From the NCBI GenBank assembly GCA_030340625.1, contig JAOPHQ010002847.1, forward strand, positions 62,001-126,000: 64,000 nt of DNA, given 5' to 3'. Made by a program: the position numbers and the translations under genes. How positions within the stretch are numbered: the first letter of the stretch is position 1; every line of letters starts with the position of its first letter. The DNA is from Merluccius polli. Lineage: Eukaryota; Chordata; Actinopteri; Gadiformes; Merlucciidae. The notes beneath the pieces are model-generated. The model saw only the letters and a list, made by a program, of their open reading frames with translations, did no database searches and had not been told where the DNA came from. This document shows positions 60,296 through 64,000 of this stretch, piece after piece.

Positions 60296-60970
60296 CTGTT
60301 GCAGAAGCACAAGACGGACAGGTCGAGATGGACTCAGGAATCTGCCTGTTTTCCATTAACCTTTACCTTCACTTTCTGTTTCACTTTCACTTTCTGTTTA
60401 TCTCTCCGTCTCTCTGTTGAAGAGGTTTACTTTTCAGGCCTAGGTATTCTCTCCAAAGAAAAAGGGTCCAAACTTTCCTATTCATTTTGATTCTGGGATG
60501 GCTTATTTAGCTGACTGCCCAGTAAAACCATAACCGGTGCGGGGAATGAAAGACTGGTAGGCAGCTGGGCGTATGGTGACCTATTATAAAGCAGCTGTGA
60601 GCATTACAAGATAATTGTGTGTAATCCATTTTTTTCTTATATACCTCCTGAAACGAATATGTATTTGTCAATTGAATAGTTTTATGTGAATCAATCCAGG
60701 TCTTATGTCTTTGTTTGCACATGAATCTGTATCTTGAATGAAAAGAAATGAAAAACACAGTGATATAGCAATGCCTGCTACTGGCGCTTCAGAATTCAAT
60801 AGTAATATTTATTTAGTTTTTTGTATCCTACCCACACAATAAGAAGAAAAGACACCATCAGGTTCAGAAGACTACTCAGTGTATTGAAACCGACTGCGAT
60901 GAGAGTGGGAATTAGCTGCATGACGATGAGGCAAGGGGGAGAGGGAAGGATGTTTGTTGTTTCTATTCAC
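60296..60970 (-). other. luzp2: luzp2 intron (675 bp)
   Basis: A short intron between two well-supported exons with gt donor (AAG|gtgaat) and ag acceptor (gcaacag). A plus-strand ctttcactttctgtt repeat at 60365-60405 may derive from simple-sequence expansion. Confidence 0.8.
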
Positions 60971-61045
60971 CTTGTCCAGTGCGGTCTTCTCCAGCTCGTC
61001 CTTGGCTATAGTTAACTTGTGCTCCAAATCCATTAGCTGCTGCCC
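60971..61045 (-). CDS. luzp2: luzp2 coding exon (coiled coil)
   Basis: On the minus strand, acceptor catgttctcacag and donor AAG|gtgaat bound 75 nt (25 codons, phase 0 to 0). It encodes GQQLMDLEHKLTIAKDELEK, then TALDK, against AQQLTDLEQKLAVAKNELEKAALDR in mammalian LUZP2: about 70 percent identical and in register with the next exon, which continues ESQLKAL. Leucines at heptad spacing (L4, L7, L11) mark the coiled coil. Upstream exons encoding the signal peptide and most of the zipper are not in the window to 64000. Confidence 0.9.
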
Positions 61046-62306
61046 CTGTGAGAACATGTGCAGCTTATTTTAAACAACTGTACTTTACTTAGTATGTGAA
61101 AAACATCTTTTCTCCACCATCACCATCAGTCGCAAACACAGGTAATAACCCTTTTACGTTACTAATTTTACTATGAACATTTTGTTTACTTGCCTTGGTC
61201 TGACACTTTTCGGGTTCATTATTTAGTAACTTGTTCTAATAATACTGTGTGTACTATTCTCTGGTTAAGGTTTGGATAATTTCATCAATTAATCAATCTG
61301 TGTCCTTGAGTCTTTCAGAATTTCCAGTGGAACAATTATTTAATCCTTTCCCCTGGTAACAGCTTACACATTATGTGGCAACTGTGTAACCATCTGGTCT
61401 ACAAGCTTAGAGAATTTTACACAGTACATGGTTCATGAGACGCACAACCCCCCCCCCCACAACACAACACGACACGACACCTAAGCTCACTTATGTGGGA
61501 AAATGTATTACAAGGGCCTTTGATCACTCTGCTCAACTACCAAAATGCTTTTGGGAAACTAGCAGAGGCACATTTATTGTTACAGGCGTAAGACTAAGAA
61601 CAAGACTTATTGGTAGTAAGTAGGTTCCGTGTGTGTGTGTGTGTTTTTAGAAGAACACTTCATTTGTAATATTACCAGACCCGGTGAGAATGCCAAGATA
61701 AGTGCAGAGCAGTGTAGAGTTGGTTACGGCTCCAGTTTAATCCATGAATTGAACAATACACAGATAAAAGGCGCTTTCAGTCACCACAAGTCCCCATGAA
61801 ATGGCATAATAAAATCGACGGAGGTCTCCAAAGGGTCTCCAATTACATTTATTGATTAATTCATCAGCAAGAATGGTTATGATATTTATCACAGTGGGAT
61901 ACCATTTTATGGCTATCGCAGCAGTTGTCGCTGGCCTTGGAAATGAACTTTACATTGTGAGATTTTATGGTGGATCTTTTAGTGGCCTCTAACAATGATA
62001 TAGTGCATCGGCTTCCACCCTGAAACAGCCAAGGTCAAGCAGCCTAGAATATGGGATTGTGGGGGTCCCACACTACCAGTCACTGGGAAATCTCAGGGGG
62101 AGGTGAAGTGATTGATTGATTGTATGAAAGTTTTTTTTCCGCCTTTTTTGCTTTCTGGATGTGACGGGGGCAGTAGCTCATCTTTTCACGCTCCATATGC
62201 ACGGAGGTGAGGGTCCATTTCAATGCTAAATAATAGCTCCTTCACCAACAACCCGACATTTTGAGGTTTTCTATTGCCTGGTGCGATATGTTTTTAAAAA
62301 AAAAAG

Positions 62307-62330
62307 AAAGTGCTGTAAAAACAGCACTTT
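62307..62330. repeat. 10-bp-stem hairpin aaagtgctgt
   Basis: aaagtgctgt, loop aaaa, acagcacttt. Too short for a microRNA precursor. Confidence 0.8.
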
Positions 62331-62778
62331 GTTTTCAAGGATGCTATCATCATCAGCATCTCTACCACTAGGGGAGACAATGATTGTTTGTTCAACTACA
62401 GGGGAACTGTGGATGCCAGAAAGGCATCAGTAGCTGTCAAATTATACTCATCAGTTAATGTAAAAAAGCAGCGTGATGAAACAGTCTTTATACACAAGCA
62501 AGTCTTTGGCACAAGTGCTTCTTGGAAACTGGCAGGTCAGATACAAGACGATCGATGTTGTGCCGATTTGTACAGAAATCTTTTTTCAATTGGTTGCATA
62601 AGGGATACAACATTGATATGGAGATTCTTTAGTCGTCTCGAAGGGAAACGCAAGAGACAGGATGGGCAAAAATACTGTGTAAATATTATTTTAAGACTGA
62701 GATTCATTTCAAAGATGACTCTCATTACCACAATGTGCCATGCGCTCTCTATTCAGACTATATTTTCTATTGTGTATG

Positions 62779-62942
62779 TATGTTTTCATATGTATGTGTG
62801 TGTGTGTTCATATGTACGCGTGTGTTCATATGCGTGTGTGTATGTGTGTTCATATGTGTGCATGTGTGTTCATATGTGTGTGTGTGTGTGTTTTCATATG
62901 TGTGTGTATGTGTGTGTGTATGTGTGTGTGTGTGTGTGTGTG
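62779..62942. repeat. TG/CATA-rich microsatellite
   Basis: Interrupted gtgtgttcatatg units followed by pure (TG)n; produces spurious Cys-Val and His-Thr frames. Confidence 0.95.
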
Positions 62943-63253
62943 AATGCCTTGAGAAAGTGAGGCACTCTAGGTTGAAGTAGACAAGCCCAGCTTTTTGAAC
63001 GCAGCAGCCTCTCAGTGTGCTGCTCCGAGGGCTGCGGGCGTCCGACCGCTGACCCAGAAACACAAAGTTCTAGGAATCCAGTGCTACACGTTTCCAGCCC
63101 TCAGTCCATTAAAAGGAAAGTAGGAGGCAGGTATTGGGCGGGTCAGTGGAGTACTACTAGTAGTCACTCACAGAGGGACACATTCACTGCCATCAAGCTG
63201 TCATATCTTATCTTTCACAGAAACAAGATGGGGTCTACCCTGAGTTTACATTT

Positions 63254-63361
<108 letters not shown>

Positions 63362-63489
63362 TGGCTGCTGCCATTTCAATTTAAGTGATAAATGAACAAT
63401 AGACAGAACCGAAAATCTAGTATGTAAGTATGTTATAAGCTTTATATCACATTCCTGCTTAATATCTGAACCTATACGTTGGACGTTAC

Positions 63490-63800
63490 AGGAACTTATT
63501 TTAAAAGGGGGAATCATAACAATGTAACAGTGGAAAAATCACCACGTTGATATTTGGTTTCTCACCAGTTACCAAGAAGCGCAGCATTATCATTAATTTA
63601 GTTTCTCTGAAATATAGTCCCTGGAGTTTGTGTTTGGATGAGCCGGTGCATCGCCAGCTTCCAACTCCTGGCATAATGTTAGCATAAGAACCCGGTCTCT
63701 ACCGCTGCAAAAGCCAAGTACCGCTTCACATCGGTGCTCGTTGCAGCAATGTGGTCCACTTTCAGAATGTTATCTTGTGATTCTTTGAGATGGGGTTGTA
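63490..63800 (+). repeat. dispersed repeat, copy 2 (uninterrupted)
   Basis: Collinear with 18480-18690 plus 20120-20200 and lacking the 1.4-kb element found there. It serves as the empty-site reference for that insertion. Confidence 0.6.
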
Positions 63801-64000
63801 GCCAATTCAGTGGTCTGTCCACTGACTGGTTGCTGACACAGACCACTGGTTCCTACCTCTAGATGCTGAAGCTAGTGGTCCAGACCAGTTAGTGAGTGGT
63901 CTGTGGAGTGGTCTTTGTTGTCCCTTCTCTGGGTTACACTGTTTATTACAGTTTGTAAGGTTATACTAATGTAGTAATAAATCTGTCTATGAGAGAAATA
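63801..64000. other. window edge, nothing recognised
   Basis: Several ggtctgt/agaccactgg phrases repeat in both orientations (63818-63915), a weak inverted-repeat cluster. No gene. Confidence 0.35.

Noticed and set aside
62307..62330. Hairpin with an aaagtgc seed-like sequence as a microRNA
   Set aside because: Stem of only 10 bp with a 4-nt loop; far too short for a precursor.

Overview
This is a teleost fish genomic window. The evidence is vertebrate-type interrupted exons, many CA/TG and TA microsatellites, and a dense mix of teleost-type DNA transposons (hAT, PIF/Harbinger, P/THAP), an RTE-like LINE and a very short LTR element. No bacterial-style operons are present. The one host gene I can support is luzp2 (leucine zipper protein 2) on the minus strand. 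Two consecutive coding exons (60971-61045 and 60125-60295) match the coiled-coil C-terminal half of LUZP2. A third exon (45491-45565) and a probable last exon (39327-39419) lie downstream, and a likely poly(A) signal sits near 38501. The upstream exons lie beyond 64000, and one expected exon between 45.6 and 60.1 kb was not found.

Region 1-38 kb is intergenic and rich in repeats. Notable parts: a 34-bp minisatellite (66-283); two hAT-type elements with intact 8-bp target duplications (4422-5219, 5761-6067); a three-level nest at 7563-13041 (hAT, containing a P-type transposon with 31-bp inverted ends, containing a PIF/Harbinger element); a THAP zinc-finger coding remnant split in mid-domain by a nearly full-length RTE-like LINE (14465-17827); a TIR-bounded element with an 85-bp-arm inverted repeat (18691-20095); a hAT-like element (23093-24690) into which an 852-bp mini-hAT with an intact BED zinc-finger ORF inserted; a very young 1047-bp LTR element with 163-bp LTRs (26979-28025); and a 3-kb foldback element (30828-33800) whose right arm is itself interrupted.

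Region 38-64 kb is luzp2. Its introns hold further insertions: an LTR-derived GC-rich block (47895-50376) carrying a hAT element, a 2.1-kb long-TIR foldback (51576-53723), a shorter foldback with similar ends (57153-57629) and a 196-bp TTAA-flanked MITE (59620-59815). The mobile elements are not functionally linked to luzp2. Their clean target duplications simply record successive insertions. All family assignments were made by eye, without database searches.
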